Assembly: GCA_025963815.1 (NCBI GenBank)
Contig: JAOQAA010000600.1
Location: 1-8,205, forward strand
Source: Capsulimonas sp.
GTDB taxonomy: Bacteria; Armatimonadota; Armatimonadia; Armatimonadales; Capsulimonadaceae
Direction: 5' to 3'
DNA length: 8,205 nt
In this document: positions 1 to 7,149 of the stretch, in pieces
How the letters are laid out: the number at the start of each line of letters is the position of its first letter
Position numbering within the stretch: position 1 is the first letter of the stretch
Translations under genes and position numbers: made by a program
The notes under the pieces: model-generated
What the model was told of the DNA's origin: nothing
Seen by the model: only the letters and a program-made list of their open reading frames with translations
The model's database searches: none

Positions 1-2056
1 TTACATCAGACAGAGCTTCCAAGACATGGCGATAGAGTTTCGCCATGTCTTCTTCCCGCTGCGGATCGGATTGGCCGCCCAGCAGAGCCTGCTGCTGGGG
101 ATTGCTCTGGCCGCCTTCTTTCGCATATTTTTCCAGCACGGCGGCGGCGCGCTCGTAATCATCCGTCGCGGACGCCTTGTCGCCATGCTTCAGCGATTCG
201 TCGGCGACGGCTGCGTTTGCGATCGCGAAGCGCGCTTCGGTGATATCTCCCAGCGCCCGCACCTGGCCGACCGGGCTGCGTTCTAGGTTCTGAATGATAC
301 GATACTGATCCAGAGCAACGTCCGGGGTGCTGATCGACGCCAGGTCCAGAAGCAGGTCGAGTGAGGCCGGGTCTTGACGCAATCCTTCCCGATAGGCAAT
401 AGCGGCGTCGGCGGTGCGGCCCGTCGCCTTATACAGATTGCCCAGACGGCGATAATTGAGATAACTCGGCTCCAGCGCAATGGCGTTCTTCAGCGTTGTC
501 TCCGCAAGGCTTGCGTTATGCTGCCGAGTCAAAAAGACTTTGTACGCAAGATCGCTGAGATTGCGGCCGTCCCACGGCGCCCAGCTTTGGGCGGCGGCAT
601 AGGCGGGTTCGGCGTCGCCGCCTTGCGCGACCAATTCTTTCGCCTGCGCGCTGTATGTCGCGCCAACGCCGTTGGTGAAGGTAAACAGAGCTACCAAAGC
701 GGCGGCGACGCCGGCAAGCCCCAGCGATGCTCGCTTCTCGGGCTTTGCGGCGTCCGTCAGCCCTATCGCGCGCTGAGCCATTCCGGCGGCAAGGCCCGCA
801 ATGATCCAGAAGGTCGATCCAATAAAGAAGAGCGACCAGTCCGAATCGATCAGGTTTTGCGTCATGGCCGCGATCAGGCCTGCAAGAAGGCCCGCGAGGA
901 GCAGTCGGTCATCGCCGCGCTGCAGCCCGGCGGTGAGGCGCGACGGCTCTTCGCCTTCGGCAGTCGGGGCGGGTCGCAGCAGAACGGTGATGACGACGGC
1001 TATCAGCGAGACCAGCAGCGCCAGGAACAGCACGAGCGCGGGAATACCGCACTCATCGGCGATTTGCAGATATCCATTGTGGGCGAGACGCGTGAACCCC
1101 GTCAAAGCATATCGGGGATAGTCGTAAACGTATGTGCCGACGCCGCTGCCAAAAATCGGATTGGCGAGCGCCATGTGCACCGAACCCTTCCAGGTCCAGA
1201 TACGAAAGGCGCCGGAGTTGGCGTCGTTGTGCATCAGGCGCATGGCGACGGGCTTGGCGACGACCGCCACGACCAGAAGCGTCGCCACAACGCCGGCGAT
1301 TGCGCCCACGCGGCTTTTTGCGCCAGTGGGAACGGGCGCGGCGGCGTCATGCTCCTTCTTTTGCCGATACGCGAAAAATGCGAACACTGCGAACGAGATA
1401 GCGAGCGAGACAATGGCGAAGCGTGATCCCGTGGTCAGCATCGTCGCCAGCTGAAGTACTGCGATCAAACCAAGCAGCACCGGGAGACGGTTCTCCGTCG
1501 GCGCGGAAAACATAAGAGCGACCGTCAGCGGCAGCGTCATCGCCATATACGCCGCCAAATAGTCGGGTGTCGAGGTTCCGAATACGCGCCACTGGCTTTC
1601 CCCGTCGCGCAGATGCATGGCGTATTCCTGGACGCCGATCGCCGCCGCGACCGCTGAACCAGCCAGCACCGCCAGCATCAGCACATACCGGCCGTCGCGG
1701 TGACGCGCGGCCAGAAACCACGCCGTGAGAAATAGGGCCAGGTCGGTCGCAAGGGCGCTGCCGCCGCGCAGCATGGGCGCCAGGAAGGCCGTGGAGCTAT
1801 GCTGACGCACGATGCGCGCGAGGATAGAGAACAGCACCCAAACGGCAAGTCCGACAGTCGCCCAGCGCGCGCGGCTCAGCGCGGCCGGCGTCCCAAGCGT
1901 GCTGGACTGCCGCCAGGAGGCGATAACGGCGAGCAGCCCCGCGATCATCGCGGCGGTTCCTAGAAACGATGACCAGATCGGCTCGTCCGGACGGGCGGCC
2001 AGCAGCGGCGCAAGAAATGCGACGAGCGAAAGCAATACGACGATGGCCTGTGTCAT
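1..2056 (-). CDS. O-antigen ligase/polymerase family membrane protein with TPR-like C-terminus (3' end cut off by the window edge)
   Basis: The reading frame is open from the ATG at 2056 to the left edge, giving 685 visible residues and no stop codon. Many hydrophobic segments fill residues 1-430 (for example 5-20, 31-47, 66-80, 104-117, 124-142, 191-229, 251-267, 337-360, 386-399, 409-425), with one more at about 445-463. The Wzy_C/WaaL-type signature is at about 203-345: a TGSRF motif (209-213), FRIW (284-287), NPIFGSGVGTY (299-309) and AHNGYLQ (325-331), whose His is the type of residue conserved in WaaL ligases. The region after residue 464 is soluble; residues 527-563 (ALEP...LGNLYKATGR...) look like a TPR repeat. 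Family members join or polymerise lipid-linked glycans at the outer face of the inner membrane. Ligase and polymerase cannot be told apart here. The start overlaps the upstream glycosyltransferase stop as ATGA, with an AGGAG-like ribosome site just upstream. The two glycosyltransferases upstream fit a surface-glycan operon. Confidence 0.85.
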   Translation of the reverse strand, partial: MTQAIVVLLSLVAFLAPLLAARPDEPIWSSFLGTAAMIAGLLAVIASWRQSSTLGTPAALSRARWATVGLAVWVLFSILARIVRQHSSTAFLAPMLRGGSALATDLALFLTAWFLAARHRDGRYVLMLAVLAGSAVAAAIGVQEYAMHLRDGESQWRVFGTSTPDYLAAYMAMTLPLTVALMFSAPTENRLPVLLGLIAVLQLATMLTTGSRFAIVSLAISFAVFAFFAYRQKKEHDAAAPVPTGAKSRVGAIAGVVATLLVVAVVAKPVAMRLMHNDANSGAFRIWTWKGSVHMALANPIFGSGVGTYVYDYPRYALTGFTRLAHNGYLQIADECGIPALVLFLALLVSLIAVVITVLLRPAPTAEGEEPSRLTAGLQRGDDRLLLAGLLAGLIAAMTQNLIDSDWSLFFIGSTFWIIAGLAAGMAQRAIGLTDAAKPEKRASLGLAGVAAALVALFTFTNGVGATYSAQAKELVAQGGDAEPAYAAAQSWAPWDGRNLSDLAYKVFLTRQHNASLAETTLKNAIALEPSYLNYRRLGNLYKATGRTADAAIAYREGLRQDPASLDLLLDLASISTPDVALDQYRIIQNLERSPVGQVRALGDITEARFAIANAAVADESLKHGDKASATDDYERAAAVLEKYAKEGGQSNPQQQALLGGQSDPQREEDMAKLYRHVLEALSDV

Positions 2057-2949
2057 GATCCTCGCTCCTGCTGGATTTTGGCCTGACGCTTCTGGTTCGA
2101 GCGCCGGCGCGCAATGCGCACTGCCCCGCGCAGCCAGAGGCCGGAGTAAACCACGGCGCGTCGTCCCGGCCCGCCGTGGGGATGATGCTTCAAGTCGTAC
2201 TCATACCAGGAACGGTGAAACTCCACGATCATCTTCTCGGCGTTGTTGTCGCTTGAGCGGCCGATGATGTGAGACACCACGGCCTCCGGAGCGTATCTGA
2301 CCTCAAATCCGTCTTCCCAGGTCCGCCGGCAGATGTCCACATCCTCGCAGTACATAAAGAACCGTTCGTCGAGCGCGCCGATCCGGTCGATCAATGTCCG
2401 GCGGATCAGCATGGCGCAGCCCGAGATCCAGTCCACAGTCTGATCTTTGTCGTGGCTAATATCCCACATCAGATATTCGGCGGCGTACTTGTTTTGCGGC
2501 GCGATTTTGCCAAGGAGCGTATTTCGGAAAAAGCCCGCCATCAGTGAGGGGAAGCGCCGGCAGGAAAATTGGAGCGTGCCGTCTTCATTCAAAACTCGGG
2601 GGCCGATAATGCCTGCCTGCGGATGCGCGTCGGCGTACTCGACGAGTTGATCGATTGCGCCCTCATGCACGTAGGCGTCAGAGTTCAGCAAAAATACATA
2701 GCGGCTTTGCGACTGCGCGATCGCCTGGTTGTTCGCCTTGGAAAAACCTGTGTTCTCGTTGTTTGCGATCAAACGCACTTCCGGAAACTCACTGCGGACC
2801 ATGTCTGCGGAGCCGTCGGCGCTGTCGTTATCCACCACCCACACTTCGTAATCTACTTTTGGCCTGGGATCGGAAAAGAGCGACTGGAGGCAGACACGCA
2901 GATCTTTCTGAGCGTTCCAGTTGACGATAATGACGGCGATATCTGTCAT
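2053..2949 (-). CDS. Family 2 glycosyltransferase (rhamnosyltransferase-like), second of a tandem pair
   Basis: This 298-residue protein is a GT-A fold, inverting glycosyltransferase of the GT2/COG1216 type, expected to work at the cytoplasmic face of the membrane adding a sugar from a nucleotide donor. Visible motifs are the N-terminal strand AVIIVNWN (5-12), VVDNDSADGS (38-47) for nucleotide binding, NSD (89-91) in the place of the metal-binding DXD motif, the acceptor-side segment DWISGCAMLIRR (173-184), and MYCEDVDICRR (199-209), which carries the usual catalytic-base ED pair. His 227 precedes a variable basic tail rich in Arg, Lys and Gln (about 262-298). No clear Shine-Dalgarno lies before its ATG; the ATG overlaps the previous gene's TGA by 4 bp, so translation is probably coupled. 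The sugar and acceptor cannot be read from the sequence. It is a paralogue of the gene just upstream. Confidence 0.9.
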   Translation of the reverse strand: MTDIAVIIVNWNAQKDLRVCLQSLFSDPRPKVDYEVWVVDNDSADGSADMVRSEFPEVRLIANNENTGFSKANNQAIAQSQSRYVFLLNSDAYVHEGAIDQLVEYADAHPQAGIIGPRVLNEDGTLQFSCRRFPSLMAGFFRNTLLGKIAPQNKYAAEYLMWDISHDKDQTVDWISGCAMLIRRTLIDRIGALDERFFMYCEDVDICRRTWEDGFEVRYAPEAVVSHIIGRSSDNNAEKMIVEFHRSWYEYDLKHHPHGGPGRRAVVYSGLWLRGAVRIARRRSNQKRQAKIQQERGS

Positions 2950-3830
2950 GTTGTTGCGGTCGGCGCTTCGGCTTGCTCCGACATAACCCTTTTCAATATT
3001 CGTTTTTCATTACATCGAACGGCAAATGTGATGGCGTTGTAGAGCAGCGCCGGCGTTTTGCTTCGGTAGTGCTTCTCGTAGAAGCGCAGCAGCGATTGGT
3101 GCGACTCACGAATCATGCGCGGTTTGGCCTGCCGCGTGCTCCCGCCGCCGTAATGCGTGAGCGTCGCCGGCGTGTAGTAGATCTTCCAGCCATGCTCGCG
3201 CTTCGCCCGGTAACACCAGTCTACCTCATTGAAGAAGATCGGGAACTGTTCATCCATCACGCCAACTTGATCCAGCGTCTTGCGCGGGATCAGCAGAAAG
3301 GTCCCCATAGGCTGGTCGGCCTCGCCGGGCTTATCGTAATCGTAGTACGTCATGCGATAAGCGCCGAAGATTTTGCTTTTGGGAAACAGTTTGGAAAATT
3401 TCAAATATTCCCAGAGCACGGGGAGGGGATCGGGAAAGCTGCGCAATGACGACTGGGTCGTCCCATCGGTGGACAGCAGACGGCAGCCGACCGCGCCGGC
3501 GTCGGAATGCTCGCGCAGAAAAGTCAGCGTCGCGGTGAGCGTGTGAGGATGAAGAACGACATCGGGGTTCAGCAGCAGAACTGCGTCGCCAGTCGCGGCG
3601 CGCAGCGCCTGATTGTTGCCGCCGGCATAACCGTTGTTTTCGGAGTTGGCGATCAGCTTGGCTTCGGGGAAGTCGGACCGGACCATATCGGCCGATCCGT
3701 CGGAGCTTGCATTGTCCACGACGATGATCTCCAGATCCGCGCCGTCCGCTGGGAAGTCCCGCAGCGACTGGAGACAGTCCTTCAGATAATGGCAGGTATT
3801 CCAGTTGACGATGCAGACGGACAGAAGCAC
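2946..3830 (-). CDS. Family 2 glycosyltransferase, first gene of the polysaccharide operon
   Basis: With the start chosen here the protein has 294 residues and begins VLLSVCIVNWN (first Val read as Met), typical of GT2 enzymes. Motifs are VVDNASSDGS (37-46), LLNPDV (86-91) as the DXD-like metal site, a PMGTFLLIPR segment (174-183), FFNEVDWCYR (199-208) with the catalytic-base acid, and HYGGGST (226-232), common in the rhamnosyltransferase-like branch. An in-frame GTG at 3842 would add four residues, but a hairpin sits directly against it, leaving no ribosome site. The GTG at 3830 has GGAG at 3840-3837, six bases upstream, so I prefer it. An in-frame TAA lies just upstream of 3842, so no longer start exists. 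Its TGA overlaps the next gene's ATG by 4 bp. The donor sugar and acceptor are unknown. Confidence 0.88.
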   Translation of the reverse strand: MLLSVCIVNWNTCHYLKDCLQSLRDFPADGADLEIIVVDNASSDGSADMVRSDFPEAKLIANSENNGYAGGNNQALRAATGDAVLLLNPDVVLHPHTLTATLTFLREHSDAGAVGCRLLSTDGTTQSSLRSFPDPLPVLWEYLKFSKLFPKSKIFGAYRMTYYDYDKPGEADQPMGTFLLIPRKTLDQVGVMDEQFPIFFNEVDWCYRAKREHGWKIYYTPATLTHYGGGSTRQAKPRMIRESHQSLLRFYEKHYRSKTPALLYNAITFAVRCNEKRILKRVMSEQAEAPTATT

Positions 3831-3842
3831 CAGGGACTCCAC

Positions 3843-3857
3843 AGTCTCTTAGAGACT
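3843..3857. repeat. Perfect 7-bp inverted repeat abutting the first glycosyltransferase start
   Basis: AGTCTCT and AGAGACT are separated by one T, forming a perfect palindrome directly upstream of the GTG at 3842. It could be a protein-binding site or a stop-side stem of the neighbouring hairpin. With a one-base centre it is more plausible as a DNA operator than as an RNA hairpin. No regulator can be assigned. Confidence 0.4.
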
Positions 3858-3956
3858 TCAAGACGCCTCGCCGCTTGGGATCAAGGCGGCGGGCGTCTCC
3901 ATAGTGGAATATTCGTTTAGAAATCAGGAATTTCCTGCTTGGATAAAGCTTGTTCG
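3858..3956. other. Intergenic gap between the metal block and the polysaccharide block
   Basis: Besides the hairpin at 3861-3898, this gap contains a short palindrome, CAGGAA-T-TTCCTG, at 3925-3937. It is about 18 bases past the stress-gene stop. The AT-rich stretch at 3903-3955 is the most likely place for a promoter of the glycosyltransferase operon, but I see no -35/-10 pair with good spacing on the minus strand. I see no small gene here. Confidence 0.4.
3861..3898 (-). terminator. Strong imperfect hairpin, probable terminator of the mntR-mntH-stress gene unit
   Basis: The arms AGACGCC...CGCCGC...TT and AA...GCGGCG...GGCGTCT pair over about 15 bp with one single-base bulge on each side and a loop of about six bases. 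Read on the minus strand it lies about 60 bp after the stress-gene stop codon and before the glycosyltransferase operon. The tract after the stem on that strand is TTGAAGTCTCT, which is a poor U-run, so intrinsic termination is likely but not certain. It could instead be a leader structure of the glycosyltransferase mRNA. Confidence 0.45.
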
Positions 3957-5006
3957 CTAAACCGCCGGATGCCGGGCGATCAGCTCTTCTTCGGCCAGCT
4001 CGCGCCGCAACTCGGCTTCGGCGGGCGTTTCGCCGAGCCACTGGGCGTTCGTCTCATCCACTCCGGAGGTCTCCGTGAGCACTTGAGCAGGAACGATGGG
4101 AACCCCGGCCTCGGTCTCGGTCACAAATCGTGACACGGGCGCCGGCGCAATGGGAGCTTCGTGGATCGGTTCGGCAATGATGTTGGGATCGGCGGCGACA
4201 AAGGTATTCGCCACAGGAGGCATCGTTGGCGACACGATGGTGGTGGGAGACGTATCGGCCATGTACTGCTGGAGCGCCGCATCGTTGCCCCACTCCTGGC
4301 TGACGGCTTCGCCGGCGGCGTTCACATTAATGTCGATGCCGACCGCGTTGTACTTCTCCAGAAGACGCTTGATGTTGTCGTAGTCTGAGGGATCGATCTT
4401 AGCGGCGATTAGGTAATCGCCTTCGATCACTCGGTCGCCGTATCGCACGGCGGCGTGCTCGGCCATGCCCATATCGCGCAGATATCCAACGACGCCACCT
4501 GCGACAGCTCCGGCGGCGGTGGTAGCGACAGTCGCTCCGAATGCGGCGGCAAGCGCGCCGCCGGCGAGCACAAGACCAAAGCCGGGAATGGTGACGGCGG
4601 CGGCGGCGGCGAGGAGGCCGGCAACCATTCCGACACCAGTGCCGACGGCGGCTCCCGCCTTGGCGTCCTCGGCGGTGGTGGTGGTGATTCCCATCTTGCC
4701 GACGGCGTCCACGTTTTCAGCAGTGTCCACGGAACTCGTGGGAGTGAGGGTGTCCGCTATGGACGCCGCTGGAAGGGCGCCGGGGCGGGAGATATAAGCG
4801 GCTTCCGCTTCGCCGTTCGCAATCGAGGCGGAATCCGACACACGCGTAAAGTCTTGACGGACATGAGCGGCTTCGTCCTGCTCCGCAGCGCGCCGCGTAA
4901 TCACGCCGACATTCTCGCTGGACAGGCCATGATCGATCAGCGCGCCGATCGCCCGCTCCGCGTCCGAGACCGTCTGAAAGAGTGCGTAAACTGTTTCCAC
5001 CGCCAT
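3957..5006 (-). CDS. Stress-type glycine-zipper protein (general stress protein 17M/YflT-like N-terminus)
   Basis: The ATG at 5006 is chosen because GGAGG lies 8 bases upstream; the longer frame to 5168 runs into mntH and has a non-protein-like N-terminus. The product has 349 residues. Residues 4-38 (VYALFQTVSDAERAIGALID...VGVITR) resemble the N-terminal fold of YflT/general stress protein 17M. Residues 116-175 are a Gly/Ala-rich hydrophobic glycine-zipper stretch containing IPGFG (140-144), able to insert in or associate with a membrane. Residues 190-229 (DRVIEGDYLIAAKI...LLEKYNAVGIDIN) match the small ferredoxin-like tail seen in such proteins in Deinococcus and relatives. The last 110 residues are Pro/Thr/Val-rich, low-complexity and end in an acidic helix. 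The Ala run at 133-137 is encoded by a 17-bp CGG/CCG tract at 4595-4611. It lies 80 bp after mntH with no clear terminator between, so it may be part of that transcript. Molecular function is unknown. Confidence 0.75.
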   Translation of the reverse strand: MAVETVYALFQTVSDAERAIGALIDHGLSSENVGVITRRAAEQDEAAHVRQDFTRVSDSASIANGEAEAAYISRPGALPAASIADTLTPTSSVDTAENVDAVGKMGITTTTAEDAKAGAAVGTGVGMVAGLLAAAAAVTIPGFGLVLAGGALAAAFGATVATTAAGAVAGGVVGYLRDMGMAEHAAVRYGDRVIEGDYLIAAKIDPSDYDNIKRLLEKYNAVGIDINVNAAGEAVSQEWGNDAALQQYMADTSPTTIVSPTMPPVANTFVAADPNIIAEPIHEAPIAPAPVSRFVTETEAGVPIVPAQVLTETSGVDETNAQWLGETPAEAELRRELAEEELIARHPAV

Positions 5007-5014
5007 GTGAGTAT

Positions 5015-5020
5015 CCTCCG
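5015..5020 (-). promoter_or_regulatory. Ribosome binding site of the stress-type gene
   Basis: CGGAGG on the minus strand, followed by ATACTCAC and then the ATG at 5006, is a near-consensus Shine-Dalgarno at good spacing. It decides the start in favour of 5006 over the upstream in-frame codon at 5168. It also shows that this genome uses Shine-Dalgarno starts for some genes, in contrast to the two leaderless candidates at 7149 and 8022. Confidence 0.8.
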
Positions 5021-5086
5021 TGTTGTAACGACATGAAAGAAGTACCCGCTTGCCTGTTGCCCTAAACATTACGCACCCATAGTGAG

Positions 5087-6430
5087 TTAACCCTGGGAGA
5101 ACGGCAGCGCGCCGCCGAACGTGTGCCAGATCAACAGAATGTTGAGCGCGATGATGATCGTGACACAAACCGTGGCGATGAAGTTCGTGAACGGTTTGTT
5201 TGCATGTTCTCGCATCAGGTCTTTGCGCCGTGTGAACATCAGCAGCGGGATCACAACGAACGGCAGCGCCAGGGACAAACAGACCTGGGAAATGACCAGA
5301 ATTTGCGTGTCGCCCCAGCCCGTGCGCGGCATCAGATAAATGACGATCAACGCCGGAACCATCGTCAGACCGCGTCGAAGCATGACGGAGAACTCGCGCC
5401 GCAGAAATCCTTCCATGACCATTTGTCCCGCAAGCGTTCCGGTGACGGATGAGGAGATACCGGCCGCCAGCAGCGCGATCCCGAATACAGTTGGCGCGGC
5501 GGCGCCGAGCAAGGGTTTGAGCGTCGCGTGCGCCTGCTCCAGGCTGGTCACTTCAATGTGATGACGGAAGAAGGTTGCGGCGGCCAGAATGATCATTGCG
5601 GAGTTGATGAGCCAGGCGATATTGAGCGCCAGAAGACTGTCCAGCACCGAAAAGCGAACGACCTTGCGTGTATGAACGTCCGCTTGGCCGGGAGTATCGA
5701 CATTGTTCTCCATGCCGACGCGTGTCTTGATGACGCCGGAGTGCAGAAAGAGGTTGTGCGGCATGACGGTCGCGCCCAACATGCCGATAGCCACCACGAT
5801 CGAGGCGTCGGAGCCCATGGCGAAGCTCGGTTTGGGGGGCAGGGTGGGGACTAATACTCCGTGCAGCACCTGCGCCCAGTGGATCAACGTTCCCGCAGTC
5901 GAGATCTCGATCACGTAGCAGACGCCGACGACCGCCACCATGGCGACAACCATCCCCTCAAAGGCTCGGAAACCGTACCGATAGATCGCCAGAACGAGAA
6001 ACACAATCACGCCGGTAATCAGCGCTGCGGGAAACAGAGGGATGTGGAAAAGGATCTTGAATCCGAGGGCGGCTCCGAGAAACTCCGCCATGTCCGTGGC
6101 CAGCATTGCGATCTCCACCACGATCCAGAGCGAGATAGCGGCCGGAGTGGAAAAGTGATCGCGGCAGTTTTCGGCCAGCGTCCGCCCGGTGACAATTCCC
6201 AGTTTCGCGGCCAGCATTTGGAGGATCAGCGCCATGACGTTTGAAAGCAGCAGCACCCAGAGCAGGGCGTAGCCGAATGTCGCGCCGCCCGCGATGTTGG
6301 TTCCCCAGTTGCCGGGGTCCATGTAGCCGACGCTGACCAAAAACGCCGGTCCGAGATAGGGCGCGAAGGCTCGCAGCCGGTTCCACATTGTCTGAGGGCG
6401 CTCGGGCGCCAATGCGATGTCTTGTTGCAC
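5087..6430 (-). CDS. mntH: NRAMP-family Mn2+/Fe2+ importer, MntH
   Basis: The product is a 447-residue inner-membrane protein with about 11 hydrophobic segments, the usual length for bacterial NRAMP proton-coupled divalent-metal importers. The metal site is intact: DPGN (38-41) in TM1 and the unwound TM6 motif A220-T-V-M223-P-H225-N, equivalent to the Asp, Asn, Ala and Met ligands known from NRAMP structures. Other family signatures are TDMAEFLGAALGF (112-124) and AGISSSVTGTLAGQ (323-336). The start is a GTG at 6430, with AAGGA about 11 bases upstream that overlaps the stop codon of the regulator gene (14 bases between the genes). An ATG at 6388 (Met 15) is the alternative start and would lose nothing essential. 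Directly downstream of a DtxR/MntR regulator, it is almost certainly co-transcribed with it and repressed by metal-loaded regulator. Manganese is favoured over iron because of the regulator's ligand set. Confidence 0.95.
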   Translation of the reverse strand: MQQDIALAPERPQTMWNRLRAFAPYLGPAFLVSVGYMDPGNWGTNIAGGATFGYALLWVLLLSNVMALILQMLAAKLGIVTGRTLAENCRDHFSTPAAISLWIVVEIAMLATDMAEFLGAALGFKILFHIPLFPAALITGVIVFLVLAIYRYGFRAFEGMVVAMVAVVGVCYVIEISTAGTLIHWAQVLHGVLVPTLPPKPSFAMGSDASIVVAIGMLGATVMPHNLFLHSGVIKTRVGMENNVDTPGQADVHTRKVVRFSVLDSLLALNIAWLINSAMIILAAATFFRHHIEVTSLEQAHATLKPLLGAAAPTVFGIALLAAGISSSVTGTLAGQMVMEGFLRREFSVMLRRGLTMVPALIVIYLMPRTGWGDTQILVISQVCLSLALPFVVIPLLMFTRRKDLMREHANKPFTNFIATVCVTIIIALNILLIWHTFGGALPFSQG

Positions 6431-6440
6431 GTCGTTTCTG

Positions 6441-6446
6441 TTCCTT
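6441..6446 (-). promoter_or_regulatory. Ribosome binding site of mntH overlapping the mntR stop
   Basis: AAGGAA on the minus strand begins inside the TAA of the regulator gene (TAAGGA) and lies 10-11 bases before the GTG at 6430. The spacing is slightly long but suggests translation of mntH coupled to the end of mntR. Confidence 0.55.
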
Positions 6447-7149
6447 AGCCGTGATTCGCCGGGGCCTGGTCCGCCGTCAGCGGCGTCACAAAGACGCTCG
6501 CGGAAATCGGTTCATGGACGAGATGAGGCGTGCCGGCGACGAGAATCGTCAGAGAGTTGTCCGAATGTCGATCGGAAACGAAAATTTGTGTGTGCAGTCC
6601 CATTTGACGCTGCGTCAGATCGCGCAGGACCGCCGGGTCGGTATCGCGAACGCGTTCGATCCGCACCCAGTCGCCCGCCGCGCACTCGCCCAGTGTTTGC
6701 AGCCGCTCGTCCACCAGCACGCCGTCGGCGCGCGGGATGGGGTCGCCATGCGGACAGGTCTCAGGGTATCCCAGCAGCTCGTCGATCCGCGCCTCGAACT
6801 CCTCGGAGATCGCATGCTCCAGCTTTTCGGCTTCGGCGTCTACTTGATCCCATGCATATCCCATCGCCTGATGCAGATACTGCTCGATCAACCGATGGTG
6901 CCGGATCACTTCCAGCGCGATTCGCCGTCCGGCGTCCGTGAGATTTGCCCCATGGTAGGGTACATAGGAAATCAAGCGCATCCCATCAAGCTGCTTGAGC
7001 ATCTTCGTAGCGGCGGCGGCCGAAATCCCAAGCTTTTCGGCCAGAGCCGACGTCGTGACCGGAGCCGTGACGGACTGAAGCTTGTAGATCGCCTTGAGAT
7101 AATCTTCTACCGCTTGACTCGTCGCGCGGCCACTATCGAATTTAACCAT
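6445..7149 (-). CDS. mntR: DtxR/MntR-family metal-dependent transcriptional repressor
   Basis: This 234-residue protein has the long DtxR layout. A winged helix-turn-helix occupies about residues 12-72 (EDYLKAIYKL at 15-24, recognition helix about 42-56). A dimerisation/metal domain spans 73-140 with RHHRLIEQ (83-90), EAEKLEHAISEE (106-117) and CPHGDPIP (132-139). A C-terminal FeoA/SH3-like domain spans about 148-222. Predicted ligands by alignment are D16, H85, E108, E111 and H112, matching Bacillus MntR D8, H77, E99, E102 and H103; the DtxR Cys102 position is Glu, as in Mn-type members. MntR E11 corresponds to K19, so one ligand of that site differs. The ATG at 7149 has no Shine-Dalgarno; it is expected to be the first base of the mRNA and lies inside an 18-bp palindrome, suggesting autoregulation. 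mntH follows 14 bases downstream. Confidence 0.92.
   Translation of the reverse strand: MVKFDSGRATSQAVEDYLKAIYKLQSVTAPVTTSALAEKLGISAAAATKMLKQLDGMRLISYVPYHGANLTDAGRRIALEVIRHHRLIEQYLHQAMGYAWDQVDAEAEKLEHAISEEFEARIDELLGYPETCPHGDPIPRADGVLVDERLQTLGECAAGDWVRIERVRDTDPAVLRDLTQRQMGLHTQIFVSDRHSDNSLTILVAGTPHLVHEPISASVFVTPLTADQAPANHG

Noticed and set aside
374..1426. A 350-codon plus-strand open frame, plus shorter ones at 1132-1454 and 1812-2267
   Set aside because: They lie antisense to the ligase gene, which is open through the whole region with clear membrane segments and Wzy_C motifs. Their translations are Arg/Gly/Gln-rich with no recognisable domain, as expected from GC-rich shadow frames.
1..2056. 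The idea that the left 2 kb is non-coding or holds a broken, frameshifted gene
   Set aside because: Reading the minus strand from the ATG at 2056 by hand gives one uninterrupted frame to the edge; it only lacks a stop because the window ends.
3331..4041. A 236-codon minus-strand frame overlapping the first glycosyltransferase
   Set aside because: It is out of frame with a well-supported GT2 enzyme, would overlap the stress-type gene too, and has an Arg-rich composition without domains.
4455..5036. A Gly-rich 193-codon plus-strand frame
   Set aside because: It is the antisense image of the Ala/Gly-rich glycine-zipper coding region, and its glycine runs come from the CGG tract at 4595-4611.
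5007..5086. A promoter or riboswitch between mntH and the stress-type gene
   Set aside because: The 80-bp gap has no -35/-10 pair with 16-18 bp spacing that I can accept (TTAACT and TAATGT are only 13 bp apart), no copy of the operator, and is too short and unstructured for a known riboswitch such as the Mn-sensing yybP-ykoY type.
5007..5168. The 54-residue N-terminal extension of the stress-type protein back to 5168
   Set aside because: It overlaps mntH, has no protein-like character, and a strong GGAGG ribosome site with a well-placed ATG at 5006 gives a product that begins like its family.
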